From Magicicada septendecula (taxonomy: Eukaryota; Arthropoda; Insecta; Hemiptera; Cicadidae): a DNA stretch of 64,000 bases. Every line of letters starts with the position of its first letter. Position 1 is the stretch's first letter. Made by a program: the position numbers and the translations under genes. A model generated the notes under the pieces. It saw nothing but the letters and a program-made list of their open reading frames with translations. It did not search any database and had not been told where the DNA came from. Shown here in pieces: positions 12,686 to 24,806 of the stretch. The stretch spans positions 355,928,302 to 355,992,301 of the forward strand of contig CM068374.1 of the NCBI GenBank assembly GCA_034769895.1. Direction: 5' to 3'.

Positions 12686-14044
12686 TAAAGCCCCCCCACT
12701 AGAACAAATTTATTTTGGTTTTACTCGTTTATTAAAATAAATTGTTGATTGTTTCAATTCTCCTAATATTCTTGGTTTTTTTCTTCGTAATAGTGTTTCA
12801 TTTCCGACTGATTGTAAACTGACAGGTAATTGGTAATTCAGACTGGTGGTAATTGCTGTTTTCTTACTCTACTCTCTCTCTGTTGGAGGCAAATTCATCA
12901 ATTATTTATTTCTGGGTAGTGGTACTTCCACATTTTATTTGATAAGGACTGGTCACACTAATCATATTAAACTTGTTTTAACACTCATTTCTATTTACTT
13001 TTATATACTCGCTTTATCAATTAAGCTTCTGTCTGTTATCTTCCTTCTATTTTCTTCATCTATACTTCTGGAATCCAATATCACTCTTTTCAGCTATTTT
13101 ATAATTATTATCCCTTAAATATTCAATTTCCCTAACATTTTTCCCTATCCTGTGCGGTGGTACCAGTCGGGTGGCCACTCTGGGTCCATACTCCGCTGTC
13201 CATCCTTACACCTTCTGAGACCAGGGGAACATCATCCCTGCTCATAAAAATTATTGCCGGAACATTTCTACGGTCAATACATAAAATAAAAAGATTATAA
13301 GTAGTAGTCAATTAGCGACTAGTACTAAACACTTTTGGGATTCTTCATACTGTAGCTGTTTGCATTTATTTATATATTTCTTCTTCTCCTTGATTCCTTC
13401 TTCTTTTCTATTAACTAATAGCATATAACATTATTGATAGGCCTTATGTTAAAATTCTTTTGACTTTACTTCTTGTGACATATTTCTCCGTATCATTTCT
13501 TCTTATATAATCTTCAATTCCGAGAAATTCTAATTATTGTATTAATTATCATCCTCCTTCAGTTTCATTGGAGTCATTAAATTATTCTTTATTCTTCTTA
13601 TCTGAGCACATTACCATCAATTGTTTTTGTTCATTTAATTTTTCTTCTGTTTGTTACCATTACAAATATGACTTTTTCCTATTATTTCATTTTAAATCAA
13701 TTCTTTATAACTCTTATTTAGTAATCTGTTATTATTTTTTGTTAAACCAAATGGTTTCAAAATATCTTAAATCGTATTATTTCTGAATAAATTAAGTAAG
13801 TTGTCCTTACATAGTTTTTATTAAATCGTCTTGTTCCTGGATAAATTGTTGAGTAAGTTGTTCTTACATTTTTTGGAATTTTGGGGTTTTAGTCTCTTCA
13901 TTTTAAATTATATGGTTTCTAAATAACTTGAGTAAGATGTCCTTACATGCTTTTAGAATTTTGGGGTTTTCTTCCGCTATTCAATGGGTTGCTGGGTTGG
14001 TTTTCAGAATTTCAGTCCCCTTTTCTGGTTTGTTATTATTTAGG

Positions 14045-15451
14045 TTAACCATGGTCCATTAACTCAGGTACTCCCTTTACTCGGATTACTGGGGTATTCA
14101 TAATGATTTTGGTATTTGTTAAATACCTCTCTTTCACCTGGCATCGTAACTCAACTGATACAAAGTCTTCATTGAAGTCACGGTTTTCCGTCATTGGTAG
14201 TTCTTTTTTAACTAACAGGTATTGCACCTCCTCTGACATAACATATTCACTCATTTTTAATATCATTCCATTCCCGTTTTCCTCTGGATTATTTACCAAA
14301 TTTTTTAATGATATATTCCGTCTTGATGATATGACTGATATCTTCTGATGCACTTCAATCGTCGACATATTTAAATGATATCCAAACTTAATTAATTCCC
14401 TCTGTTCATTAATTGGGAGGTTAAATACATTAATTAATCCATCTGTAATCATCTCCCATTCTTCCCTTGTATTTATTATTTTCTTTCTACATGTTTTTCT
14501 TATTTTCTTGGTCTTCTTTTCCAGGTATTGATTATCCTCTTTGTTGTGGCTATTTTTATTTTCCGATGGCATTACACCTTGGTATTCTGTAATTTCTATT
14601 TCCTTCCTCCTCTCTTCTGTATTCGGACTTACTTTAATACCTTCTGAAGTGCTGTCTGATGTTTCATCCAAATTCTTGACACTATGGTCCATTTGTTTAT
14701 TTGTCTCCTCCTTGTATGTATCTGCTTTTTGGCTAAGTGTATTAACATTTTCAAACTTCTCCCCGAAAGTTTTCCATATCTCCTTATTGAAATTCTCCGT
14801 TTTACCCTCAAATTGTTTTAAATTCTTATTATTCTCTTCAAATTTTGCATTCATCTCTTCTCTTTGTCCTTCAACAGTTTCTTTCAGTTCATTGTATTGC
14901 TCATTCATGGTTTGTTTGATATTTCCATGAATGGTCTCTATTTTTTCATTTAGTTGTTTGACTAAACTTTCCTGAATGCTATCTATTTTCTCATTGGTCT
15001 GTCTATTTTGTTCCTCCTGTTTCTTAAAATTCTCCTCTATTTTGTCAAATTTTTCGCTCAAGGTTTCATTTTGTTTCCTTGAGTTCTCATCTATTTTATC
15101 AAATTTTTCGCTCAAGGTTTCATTTTGTTTCCTGGAGTTTTCATCTATTGTTTGTTTATTCCTTTCCTTAATGCTATCAATTTTCTCCATCATCATCCTC
15201 ATCATTTCTTGCCAATCTGGTTCTCTTCTGGCTTCCGCTTTTTCTGGTTGGTCCCCTTGGGCATCCTCTTCAACTATTTCCTTTTCCGTGTTTGTGACTA
15301 CTTCGGTTTCTTCGTTATCACCCATTGGTTGTTCCATTTCACTGTCCGTGACTATTTCTTTTTCTCGTTCCTGTCCACCTTCTTCCTTCTCCTTTTCTTC
15401 TGCCCTCTTCTTCGATCTGCCTCTAGTATTATGCATTTCTTGTTTTCTCAT
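14045..15451 (-). CDS. 468-aa coiled-coil Gag-like protein, array copy 3
   Basis: Full-length, with a translation identical to copy 2. This is the copy nearest the outer (5' in element sense) LTR at 15548-17493, so if that LTR holds the promoter this ORF would be first in its transcript. No spliced or overlapping second ORF is visible downstream. Confidence 0.75.
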   Translation of the reverse strand: MRKQEMHNTRGRSKKRAEEKEKEEGGQEREKEIVTDSEMEQPMGDNEETEVVTNTEKEIVEEDAQGDQPEKAEARREPDWQEMMRMMMEKIDSIKERNKQTIDENSRKQNETLSEKFDKIDENSRKQNETLSEKFDKIEENFKKQEEQNRQTNEKIDSIQESLVKQLNEKIETIHGNIKQTMNEQYNELKETVEGQREEMNAKFEENNKNLKQFEGKTENFNKEIWKTFGEKFENVNTLSQKADTYKEETNKQMDHSVKNLDETSDSTSEGIKVSPNTEERRKEIEITEYQGVMPSENKNSHNKEDNQYLEKKTKKIRKTCRKKIINTREEWEMITDGLINVFNLPINEQRELIKFGYHLNMSTIEVHQKISVISSRRNISLKNLVNNPEENGNGMILKMSEYVMSEEVQYLLVKKELPMTENRDFNEDFVSVELRCQVKERYLTNTKIIMNTPVIRVKGVPELMDHG

Positions 15452-15547
15452 AACTGCCGATGATAATTAGATTTTTTGGTATATTAATTTATTAAATATA
15501 TCAAAATTCTTTTCTAATTACAGCCCTTTTACGTTGAGCGCCAATTT

Positions 15548-17493
15548 TGTAACGTACTCCTCGAGCGTGTCCCTCTGATCGGTTCGAACACCTCTCCGCA
15601 GTCGCCACTTAGGAATTATAAAGACCGAAGTTTAAATAAAGTTGTTGGTAATGTTACTCAAACAAAGCAGAAATCGAGTGTGTGTGATTTGGGTCAAGTA
15701 GGGAAGTTGTTTAGCCTCCTTTTGAAGAGAGAGCAAGTACCGTTTGTTTACCCTCGGTTTAGACGATTTATAACTTTTTCAAATATTCGCCGTGAACCGA
15801 ATCAGCTGATTTTGAGACGAGTCTCCAAACATAGGTTAACCAGACGACACTGTGGCAGAATATGACCCGGTGGATCGTCTTCTTCTTATTTGTTCTGAAA
15901 CTTACTACAACTACCCACTATAAGAAAGGCAACACATTTTTATTATTCAATATCATTTTTTCAATAATATTTATTGTTTATATTATTGGTTTTCTCCCTT
16001 CAGCCACAATACAAATATTACAATCGATAGTTTCATTAACTAGTAAATGATATCGACTTCATTGAGTAACAAGAAATTGTCATAAAAATATAAAGGTTTG
16101 AGCGATTTTACAATTTTATCTTTTGTTTAAACATCAATCAACATATAATTCTTTTAGTTGTTTTCCCCAGGGTTAAGGGTAAGTTCTTTTTGTTATGAGA
16201 TGGTCAGAAATGGATAATTATACTACGCTGTACAAATATAGAAAAAATATTCAAAAATTTGTTTATTTCGCTTAGTACGTAGTTCCGGAAATGTCCGTAA
16301 GAGAGCAGATGGCGTTTGTTTTTATTAAAACATGTGGTTATGTTCTAATCGTTATGGACTACACGACCATTCCGTTGGAGGTTTCTTCGTTAAATATTAA
16401 AAAGAATGTTTATATTACCTCTCTTCTTGAAGTTCTTACTTGGGTGAAGCCGCTTCTCAGGTGGTGTTTGTATTTTGGTGGTAATTTCACAACCGTCTGG
16501 CGAATATTATCTCGTTAAAACTCGAATTCTGCTAGGCTATGCCTACTCGTCCGAAAATGGTTTTTTGTTCACTGTTATTATGGAGTATAGCAAGTTAACA
16601 TTGATAACTAAGGTAGTAATACATCATGTTTATACTGTTCTTTAATTTTGTAACAATTTTGTGCTTTTCAAAAGGTTCCAAAAGGATATTTTAATAAATT
16701 TTTTATCTCATCATTTTGTCATCTGGACAGGTTTAAATTTCAAATTCGATTAACAATACTTGTTATTTTCGTTACTCTTAGTAACCCATAATTTTTATAT
16801 ATCTTTTTATTGGTTCTGCTATTTACTTTTTAGTATATAGGCAGTTTGTAATTATTATAAATTTATTTTTGATTTACAGAAAAATAATTCTTTTTAATTT
16901 TGGTTTCTTTCCCAATTTGATTTACATAATAGTTTTCTGTTTATTTTCTTATAACTTTGGATATAAGTATTTAATATTTTTATTAACTTTAAATGAATTT
17001 ATATATTATTTATTAATCTCTTATAGTATTCTTACACTGGACTATTTTCTTCTGCCATTTCCCTCATACAGTATTATTTTAATTTTCATTATCATCTGAT
17101 ATTTAAATCTTTTAAGTTTTTAAACACAAACCCTGGGTTATCTTATACAATAAAACCATTGTTTATAAAAAAAATATAAAATTAACATAGGTACTACACA
17201 ATATAAATCCTACAATAACTTAAACAAAATACATTATTAGTTAATAGAATCATGATCTACTATTATAGTTTATAATTCTCACATTTACAGTACAATTCTG
17301 TAAGAAGTTCCCTTCACCTTCACTTATTACCTCATTGGGTACACTATAACTCACTCGTCACTGTATATCACTTTAATTGTTTATAATGTTTAGTGATACA
17401 ACTTATTTTTGAGCTCGTTATAGTTTACCCATTTCTGACCTTTATGGTATTACAAAGTTATCATTCATTGGGACCGGGTTATGTACCGTTACA
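15548..17493 (-). repeat. Outer 5' LTR of the array (1946 bp)
   Basis: It ends ...ccgttaca, where the other LTRs continue into the purine tract; here unrelated sequence starts (atatattcattg). This fixes the true element boundary at 17493/17494 and confirms the minus orientation. The matching target duplication on the far side is outside the window. Confidence 0.87.
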
Positions 17494-17771
17494 ATATATT
17501 CATTGTATTAAGTTAGCATTAGCTGACTATGTAGTTTTAAGTTTTTTGCCAGCCCTGCAAACAGGTATCAAAGTATACCTCTGTAGGTTTACTTACTTTT
17601 ATAAATGTATTGTTTGTAAGATGTAATGTAAATGTTCTGGTTAATAAAATAAATAAATTATTCTAATAAATGTTTAATTTTAAATGAATCTATTATTACT
17701 GTGTCTGTAAATATTATGATTTTCCCATATATACATTTTGCTATGTCTGGAAATTTTGTTGTAAATAAAAT
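17494..17771. other. Intron sequence, nothing recognised
   Basis: AT-rich flank of the LTR array. I see no ORF or repeat I can name. Confidence 0.5.
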
Positions 17772-18718
17772 AATAAAATGTATCTTTCATTTACTCTCTG
17801 GTGTAGTGCAAATAATTATGTGAAATGAACAAAATAATTTTATCTTACAAATAAACTTCATTGGTTTACACTACTAAATTTCAAGTCTGTTCTTCAGTTT
17901 AACACACGATTGTCTAAAAAGTAATGAGACTGAATTTTCTTCAAAACAGCTGGCACAAAATTTTTAAAATTTTCTGTTTTTTATTTTGTTATTCACAGCA
18001 CAGCTATCACATTTTGTTATTCATTCATTATGTCTGGAAATTTATGTTTATTGTTTAAACAGTGTGTCACTAAATTAGATTTGTAAATATTAGGTTTTAA
18101 AAATGCATGGCGATGTTGATTGAATGTCTTGGACAGTTTTTTCTTCATCTGGCCTACGTAAAATTTATTGCAATCTGGACATTCTGTTTTTCTAAAATCC
18201 ATTTTTATTATGAATGTTGAATTTAGTTTTAGGTTTTATTTTATTAAAAACAATACTATCTGTCTTATATTTTTAAGTTTGTATCTTTAAATAGTGTGCT
18301 TAATTTACGAGTAATGTTTCCTTGATAAGTAAAGTTGGTATACTTTATATTATCATTAGTGAAAGGATTTTTACATGAAGGTTTGTATGGTGTTTATTTA
18401 GTGATTTTATTTTAATTTAATTAATGTAATGTTCTATACACTTTTTTGAAAAAGGAATCTATTAATATTTATTTTATGAATATTTGTAGTGTAGGCCTAT
18501 TTATAGAAGTGAGTCATTAGACAGAACTGTGCTAGCTGTTTTGAACAAAATTCAGTCTCATTACTTTTTAGACAATCATGGGTTAAACTAAAGAATGTTA
18601 AGACTTTAATTTCAGTAGTGTAAACCAGTGAAGTTTATTTGTAAGATAAAATCATTTTGTTCATTTCACATAGTTACTTGCACTACACCAGAGAGTAAAT
18701 GAAAGATACATTTTATTG
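17772..18718 (-). mobile_element. Long-inverted-repeat element with a PLE nuclease fragment
   Basis: The arms at 17772-17952 and 18534-18718 are imperfect reverse complements of about 180 bp; both contain, for example, taaaaagtaatgagactgaa in one sense or the other. The middle encodes a GIY-YIG fragment. Inverted terminal copies are a known arrangement of Penelope-like elements (PLEs), so this is probably a degraded PLE bounded by inverted terminal repeats. The left arm read on minus contains ctgaaga followed closely by gaaa, at best a decayed hammerhead core. Confidence 0.6.
18017..18202 (-). pseudogene. GIY-YIG endonuclease fragment of a PLE
   Basis: The 61-residue translation has CPDCNKFYVGQMKK, matching the second half of the PLE-type nuclease (C-x2-C, then YVGQ), followed by NQHRHAF (the family has an Arg/His helix here). 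The motif reads CNDCNCYYVGQT and CQDCNKCYIGQT in the other PLEs of this window. The GIY part and the RT are missing, so this is a remnant. The nuclease normally nicks target DNA to prime reverse transcription. Confidence 0.65.
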
Positions 18719-19709
18719 TATAATGCTTCTTTGTGTACTCTAGGATAGCAGTACGAGTCAGATTATTATAATAATGAAGTATTAGAATATTATCTTTGTT
18801 GTTTGAAGCATAGTCATATTTATGCCACAGACAAGTCGTATAATTAGATATTTTTAGCCATTTTTATGTTTAGGTCATATTTTAGCCAAGACTTGTATAA
18901 AGGAGTATTTTTGGTCATCTACTGTTTTACTGAGTGGCCATGCTTTATTTATTATTTATATAACAAATAATTTGGCCCACATTAAATTACATTTTATGAG
19001 TCTTCTTAAACTCTGTTTGGACACTCGTCGATCCATTAAAGGTTCTAAAAGATACTGATTTCTCACAAGCATGGTGAAGTAACTGAAAACGCTGAGAGTA
19101 AAATTATAAAATGTACTTTAACAAAATATGGTGCAGACTCAACAGTGTGTAAAATTTTCTGATATTACAAGTGGAAAAAGTATTTAATTTGGGTGAAAGT
19201 GATCCAGAACTTTCTCCCAGTGATTTGACTTTTTTAAAAAATTTGCTCATGTTACATTGTGTTATGTAGAAGGGAGTTTTGTGAATATGAAGATCTACCG
19301 GCAGTGTTTCTTCAAATTTGAGAATTTGAAAATGTGTTTCATCATTCTGTGTATCTGTATGGAAATGAAAACTCAGGCTAATTTAAGATAAGAATTTTGT
19401 ATTTGTAACTTTCTGTTAGAAGTAATACACAATTTGTTTAAACAAAAACAGAAAACCAAAATTGTTGAGAGTGTAAGCTATCCATTGTTTTAAATTATAT
19501 GTCTTTACTTGTGAAGGTCATATTTAGGTTTAGGTCATATGTTGACAGTTTTTAAGATATAAATGCATGACTATTTTTAGACATTTTAGGTCATATAAAT
19601 ACGAACTCTACTTATAGTCATTGAATAATGACGCCTCTTTAGTACAGGATACAACTGTTGTTTCTTAATATTGTGATTAATAGTAATTTTGTTTAAATAT
19701 TTGTTTCAG
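18719..19709. other. Intron sequence, nothing recognised
   Basis: AT-rich. Short variants of 'taggtcatat' recur around 18870-19590, which may reflect an old degenerate repeat. It ends in a polypyrimidine-poor but valid acceptor (ttgtttcag) at 19701-19709. Confidence 0.45.
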
Positions 19710-19874
19710 ATAATTACATTGCCAATTACAGTACCAGGAAGTAAACCTGGAGACTTGCAGCAACAGACACTTCAGATACAAGTGGTGAATCCCACTGCGA
19801 CTACTGGTACTGGTGCCGGTGAAAAGTTTCATGCAGTACCACTGTCGTTGCACCAGTTCCAACAGGGAGCTACG
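19710..19874 (+). CDS. Host gene internal exon A (55 codons, phase 0-0)
   Basis: Acceptor ttgtttcag and donor acg|gtgtgt bound an open frame of exactly 55 codons. The translation is rich in T, Q, G and V, with segments such as ITLPITVPGSKPGD, QQQTLQIQVVNP and LSLHQFQQGAT. Low codon-level decay and splice signals at both ends mark it as a real exon in an otherwise non-coding stretch. Composition resembles disordered activation regions of transcription regulators; I cannot name the gene. The next phase-compatible exon is at 35369. Confidence 0.72.
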
Positions 19875-20084
19875 GTGTGTTATCATGACTTGAATTATAT
19901 CAGTTTTTGTGTTTCTTTGAAATTCATTTGTCTTCTGTACGTGTCCTGACCATGGTGTTTGTTTGTATCCTACCTGCCTCCACTGGCTTTTAAATCTTGA
20001 AGCAAGAAAAGAATTAGTGCATGCATGTAATATTTTAATGTGTGCGTGCGTGTGCATGTACATATGTGCACGAGAGACAGAGTG

Positions 20085-20175
<91 letters not shown>

Positions 20176-23024
20176 CTTGTCAGTTATTTGTGGTTTAAAT
20201 TTGTCACTTACTGTTGTGTGATCTGTGTGCAATTTTTTGTTTTCTCTTTAGATAATTTGTGCATTATCTGTTACAAAAATATTCAACACACACACAAAAT
20301 TTCCTTTCATTTACTGTTTTTGCTGTAATTAAATTATACTATTTATAAATATGTAATCTTTATACTATTTTAATTGGTGAGAGTGTCAGTTGACCAAGGG
20401 TGGAGGGGAGGGAGAGAACATATACAAATTGTTTGAAATTGTTTTGTATGAAGAGAATTGTATGAAGTATGTAGAATATCAGTAAGTATCTTGAGAACAC
20501 GTTTTCAGATGTTCAGTGGTAGTAATCATGCACACATTTAAAACCAGATTAGCCAAAGAATATTTTGGTTACATTAAAACTAAAGTATGTGATTTATAAT
20601 TAACAATCATTATATCCAAATGTGTTGGGTCATTAACCTGTTGTGTGCCACTTCGCCATTTCAGGGTCTCCCTCTGTGGCTTGTTTGTAGAGACATGTGT
20701 GATATCAGTCTGCTATTGAATACTTAGTTATTTTGTGAAGGAAGCAGCAGTGTCATATAGCTTTGAAGACCTATTTTTGCATCATGCCAATTTTTTTTTC
20801 TTTTACAAATTTTTTTTCAGAGTAAATGAAAATTCATAAAATTTAAAACAAACAACTACAGTGTCCTCATTTTCATAAGGCAAAAAGAACTTCAGGTAAT
20901 AAATAAGGAAGAGATTGTTCAGTCATCAAATCATGAGAGTTATCTTCAGATATTATTGAAAATACTTGCTGTATGTCCTCAAAAGTTAAGCAACAAACCT
21001 ATCCGTAGGTCAGATAAAATGGGACATATTAAAAGATTTAGTTTTCAGTTTTATCTCGACCTTTTGGTATCTGTTGTTTAAAGGAAGTTTCTTGATAACT
21101 TTTAATTATCTCAGCCAGTTTTTGTAAAACTTTTTTCATGCGTGTTCTTCCTTTTACGCAGCAGACCAGTTTTTTTTTTTTTTTTAAGATTGATCTTTCC
21201 TAAAAATGTGGTAGTGGGAGGCAAAAATGTGAGGGTTGAAAATATTTTGAAAAATCACAGAAATCTATAGGTTATCAAATGAATGAAAAATCAGTCATTG
21301 TACATGATCAGAGCATATTGATGAAATTTTTAGAAATTTTTAAGAACCACAATTTTGACAAATTTGTAAAAATCCATCCCTCATTTAGATTAAAGGGAAT
21401 TTTAACCCAAGTCTAAATATAATTTTCTATTTGAAAATTTTATGACTAGGGGCACCTTGGGCCAAAAAAGGGAGCTAAGGACCAATATATATGAAGAACT
21501 TTGCTTTAATTAGAAACAGCTGTAAAATTATTAATTTGATTTTTTTGTTTATAATAATAAACATTTGTTGTAAATATTGTACTGTCACTATTCCTTCACC
21601 GTCAAATTAAATTTAGGAGTTAGCCAGGGTAGGATCCATTTATGGGAGGCATTGCTGGTAGTGCCTACAAGTCTGACATTTAATAAGCATAACATTCATC
21701 TTGACAGAACAAAAGGGAAATAACTAAAAAGTAAACCAGTTAACTCCATATATATGTGTTTCTTACATGTTAACCAAATGTGTCAAAAAGAGAAAAGTGG
21801 TTTGTCTTATTTTTTAAACATTTAACATTAATCAGCCAGTGGAAAATGAGACATTAATTAACATTATCGACAGAGTTGATGCTTGACTGGTATACAAATT
21901 TAATCACATCCCATCTATTTACTTTTCTTGGATGAAGATTAAAAATTGAATTCAGAATTTGGACCGGATAAGACATTTGAGTTAGAGTTGTGTTCAAATA
22001 TATTTAGGCTAATGATAAAAACTTTTCCCATTTAAACAATTCAGTGCCACCAGAATTAATTAGTAATAACTTCTATATAATACACTTACATATCTGTGTG
22101 GAAAGTAGAAGAAGAAAAATATTACAAACAAATGGAACAGATTGAAGTAATAAATTTTTATTCCATGTTATGCGTACTGTTATTAATACTTGTAACATTA
22201 AAATTAAACATTCAAAAAGAAACAAATAAATAAACTAGAATAGGTATGTCTAGTATCTCAAAACCCAACATTATGAGATACATTGTGAGAAGAGTTAAAG
22301 ATACAAACTTGAAATTTTAACTAAAATAAAATTAATTGCTCACTAGTTAAATACTTTTTTTTAGTGTAGTAAGTTTTGACAGAAAATGGAATCAATAAAT
22401 TAATAATGGTATTAACAGATATTAAAAGCATAAAGTTTAACATTCTTTTTACAAAAACAATGTGGAATAAACACATTAATGGCAAACAATACATCTCAGC
22501 CTTGGCAAATACAAGATTGAAATTCATTTCTGTAGAGAATTTTATGTGCAAAACTGTGCCACTGTAAACGTGAATACCATATAAAATTTTTGTTTTAATT
22601 CACACTGAACGTAAATTTCATTTAATTTTATCTCAGCATGTTGTCTCAAATTGTAATTTTAATATTAAAAAAAGTAAAATTATTTGCACAAGTAATAGGA
22701 CAGTTTAAAATACAGGAGTTAAGGTGACATTGTACTAACTAATATCTATTGAAAATTTATTTAATTTTCTGTGAGTAAATTTTATTTAAAACTTAAGATA
22801 AAAGTTATAATACATGAAACATTCAAAATGTTTTTGTTTTTACTAAAAAAAGTCTTCAACTTAATAAACAACAATAAAAGTTATAGTTGTGTACTTGTAT
22901 ATGTTTCTCAGTACGTAGTGTTAATAATTGAACATCGACTATGTTACCATATCATGAAATCTGGTTATTACCATACTTTAATTCATGAAATATGAAACAG
23001 GAGAACAAGTGAAATTAGTACAGT
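19875..23024. other. Intron with a (GA)n tract, otherwise unremarkable
   Basis: AT-rich host intron. The 60-80-aa ORFs here are low-complexity or overlap the microsatellite. I see no recognisable element. Confidence 0.45.
20088..20173. repeat. (GA)n microsatellite
   Basis: Uninterrupted GA repeat of about 43 units, 213 bp after the exon A donor. It is preceded by a GT/GC-rich alternating purine-pyrimidine stretch at about 20040-20070. Confidence 0.97.
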
Positions 23025-24073
23025 AAAATTGAAAGTTAAGGGCATATGCGCAGAAACCAGTTTATGGATGGACGAGTCCACTTTGAAATTGTGAATGGCG
23101 GGAGGGTAACGGAGTATCAGCTGGTATGCAAGTGAAGGGGTTGCCAACTTTGCGTGTGATGTTTTAGTTACACGTACATTGTTAGTTACTGTGTGACGTA
23201 CTAATTTAAGTCTTGGATTTGTTATTATTATTTCAATTTATTGTATCGTTGTTTTACAGTCACTCATTTTTATTAGTTATTTAATTTTTTAGTTAATTTC
23301 TATTGGTAGTTTGTATTCTGTAATTATTATGTATTATCGTAATTATTTGTGTTATCATTCAGTAATAAGATTTGTTAAAATGGATACTTCTCCTTCAACT
23401 AGCAAATTTCAGGAAAGTTATTCATAGTCAAGCACGGAAAGTAATATTAAACTGTTTTTTGTTGTCCAGGATTAAAATGATTCTTGCAATTAAATTAATA
23501 CAAAGAATGCGTTCCTTTATGTAATGATAAACTGTAGAGATAATCGAGTGTAATTAAGGAGTGGATGTATACAGTTTGCAAATTCCATTGCGATAAGAAC
23601 GGTCGGAAAGGCTGTAGTCTCAGCAATACACAATGACAGTACCAAACAACACTCAGATATGTTTACAAAACATTTTGATATGATGTAACAGCAACAAATT
23701 CCGATACGTGTGAACAGTACATATCATTTGCTTGATTTGTACAGTAATACAATTACAATATTATTATTATTATTATTATTTGATTTACATCGGAAACAAT
23801 AAACGTATATTTTTTTTTTAAGCCAACTGTGTGACTAGGTACACACACACACACACACACACACACAGATAGAGATTCGTGGTGACACGTTTACAAACAA
23901 ACCTTAACAGTCGCGAGTTGTTGTTGCTATTAGAAATTATATTCATAGGTAGGCTGCACCTTCGCTGATAATAACAGTTCTCTTCTCACATCTCACAGTG
24001 ACTCCCCCCACATCGCCTTTCGCCTCTGACCGTAAGCGTTTCGCGCATTTCCATGCCCTTAACTTTCAATTTT
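23025..24073. mobile_element. 1.05-kb element with 21-bp terminal inverted repeats
   Basis: The + strand starts aaaattgaaagttaagggcat (23025-23045) and ends with its exact reverse complement (24053-24073). A few further bases inside (tatgcgc / gcgcatt) also pair loosely. There is no transposase ORF. The interior holds an (ATT)n run near 23758-23780 and a (CA)n run near 23842-23868. No clear target duplication was found, so the superfamily is unknown. Confidence 0.6.
23758..23868. repeat. (ATT)n and (CA)n short microsatellites
   Basis: About seven ATT units at 23758-23780 and about 13 CA units at 23842-23868. Confidence 0.85.
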
Positions 24074-24354
24074 GCTATACCTACGTATATAAAATCAGTT
24101 TACCGTTTGCAGTATTGTTCTGAGCTATTATTATTGGTATTTTCTTGAAAAAATTAATCTTCTTCAAGACTTTCTTTTGATGATCACACAGTATTTTATA
24201 AAAGTTTATACGTGTATAATCATTTTTGACCATATTTGTTAAGATCACTTTGAGATCTCTTTCATAGTGACCGTCAATCAATGAATTTTTCAGTGAAGGA
24301 TTTGTGAGGATCGGTCAAAAATATAAACACAAATTTTTTTTAACTTATTCGTGT

Positions 24355-24392
24355 AGACTTTCGACAATGTTTATTGTCATCATCAGGACTTG
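24355..24392 (-). ncRNA. Hammerhead-ribozyme-like motif (left arm)
   Basis: On minus, ctgatga (canonical CUGANGA core) is followed by one T, then gacaat-aaac-attgtc (6-bp stem II, 4-nt loop), then gaaa. Stem I pairing is poor, so activity is doubtful. Similar motifs recur in the PLEs of this window. Confidence 0.55.
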
Positions 24393-24806
24393 TATATGAA
24401 TACAAAAGAAATGTCAGACACAACAGAACAATTATTTGTGTGAAGATGTTTGTGTATGTGAGTGTGTGTGCGTGTGCATGTATGTATCATTGTATATGTG
24501 AAGGAGTTGAGATAGTTTGTTTACATCTTCATTTATTTTCTTTTTAAGACAACAAGAAAATTATAATATCACAGAACTTAATTTATACACTATTACAACT
24601 TAAATTACTGTACGTAATGATATTTTTAATTAATTATAAAAGCAATAATCAGCAATTAGATATTGGTACAGAAAAGATGTTAGATTGGTACAGAAAACGT
24701 TTATACATATACCAGTCACATATAGCATAGTAAAATATATTATAACTAAAAACAGATTAAGGGATGTTCAACTACGTAATTTATATAATTCTATAGTACT
24801 CTATAC

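Larger units (their letters stand above)
1..17493 (-). mobile_element. Head-to-tail array of a pol-less LTR retroelement (TR-GAG-like)
   Basis: Four LTR copies alternate with three complete internal regions and one cut by the window start, at an exact period of 4808 bp (LTR 1946 + internal 2862). In element orientation (minus) the order from right is LTR, primer site, 468-aa ORF, about 1.36 kb non-coding, purine tract, LTR, and so on. LTR ends are tgtaac/gttaca, a TG..CA pair. The right end borders unrelated DNA at 17494; the left end is outside. Copies 2 and 3 look identical where I compared them, copy 1 differs by a few substitutions, and the leftmost copy also has small indels. No protease, RT, RNase H or integrase ORF exists, so the element must be mobilised in trans. 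Sharing of LTRs suggests unequal LTR-LTR recombination. An assembly artefact cannot be excluded. Confidence 0.85.

Noticed and set aside
1-17493. Satellite DNA or a CRISPR-like repeat array
   Set aside because: The period is 4808 bp with LTR ends, primer site and ORF, so it is a tandem LTR element.
20035-20328. SL-repeat and RE-repeat ORFs over the GA tract
   Set aside because: They are translations of a dinucleotide microsatellite.
24081-24281. 66-aa minus-strand ORF
   Set aside because: Lysine/isoleucine-rich translation of AT-rich DNA between two elements, without supporting features.
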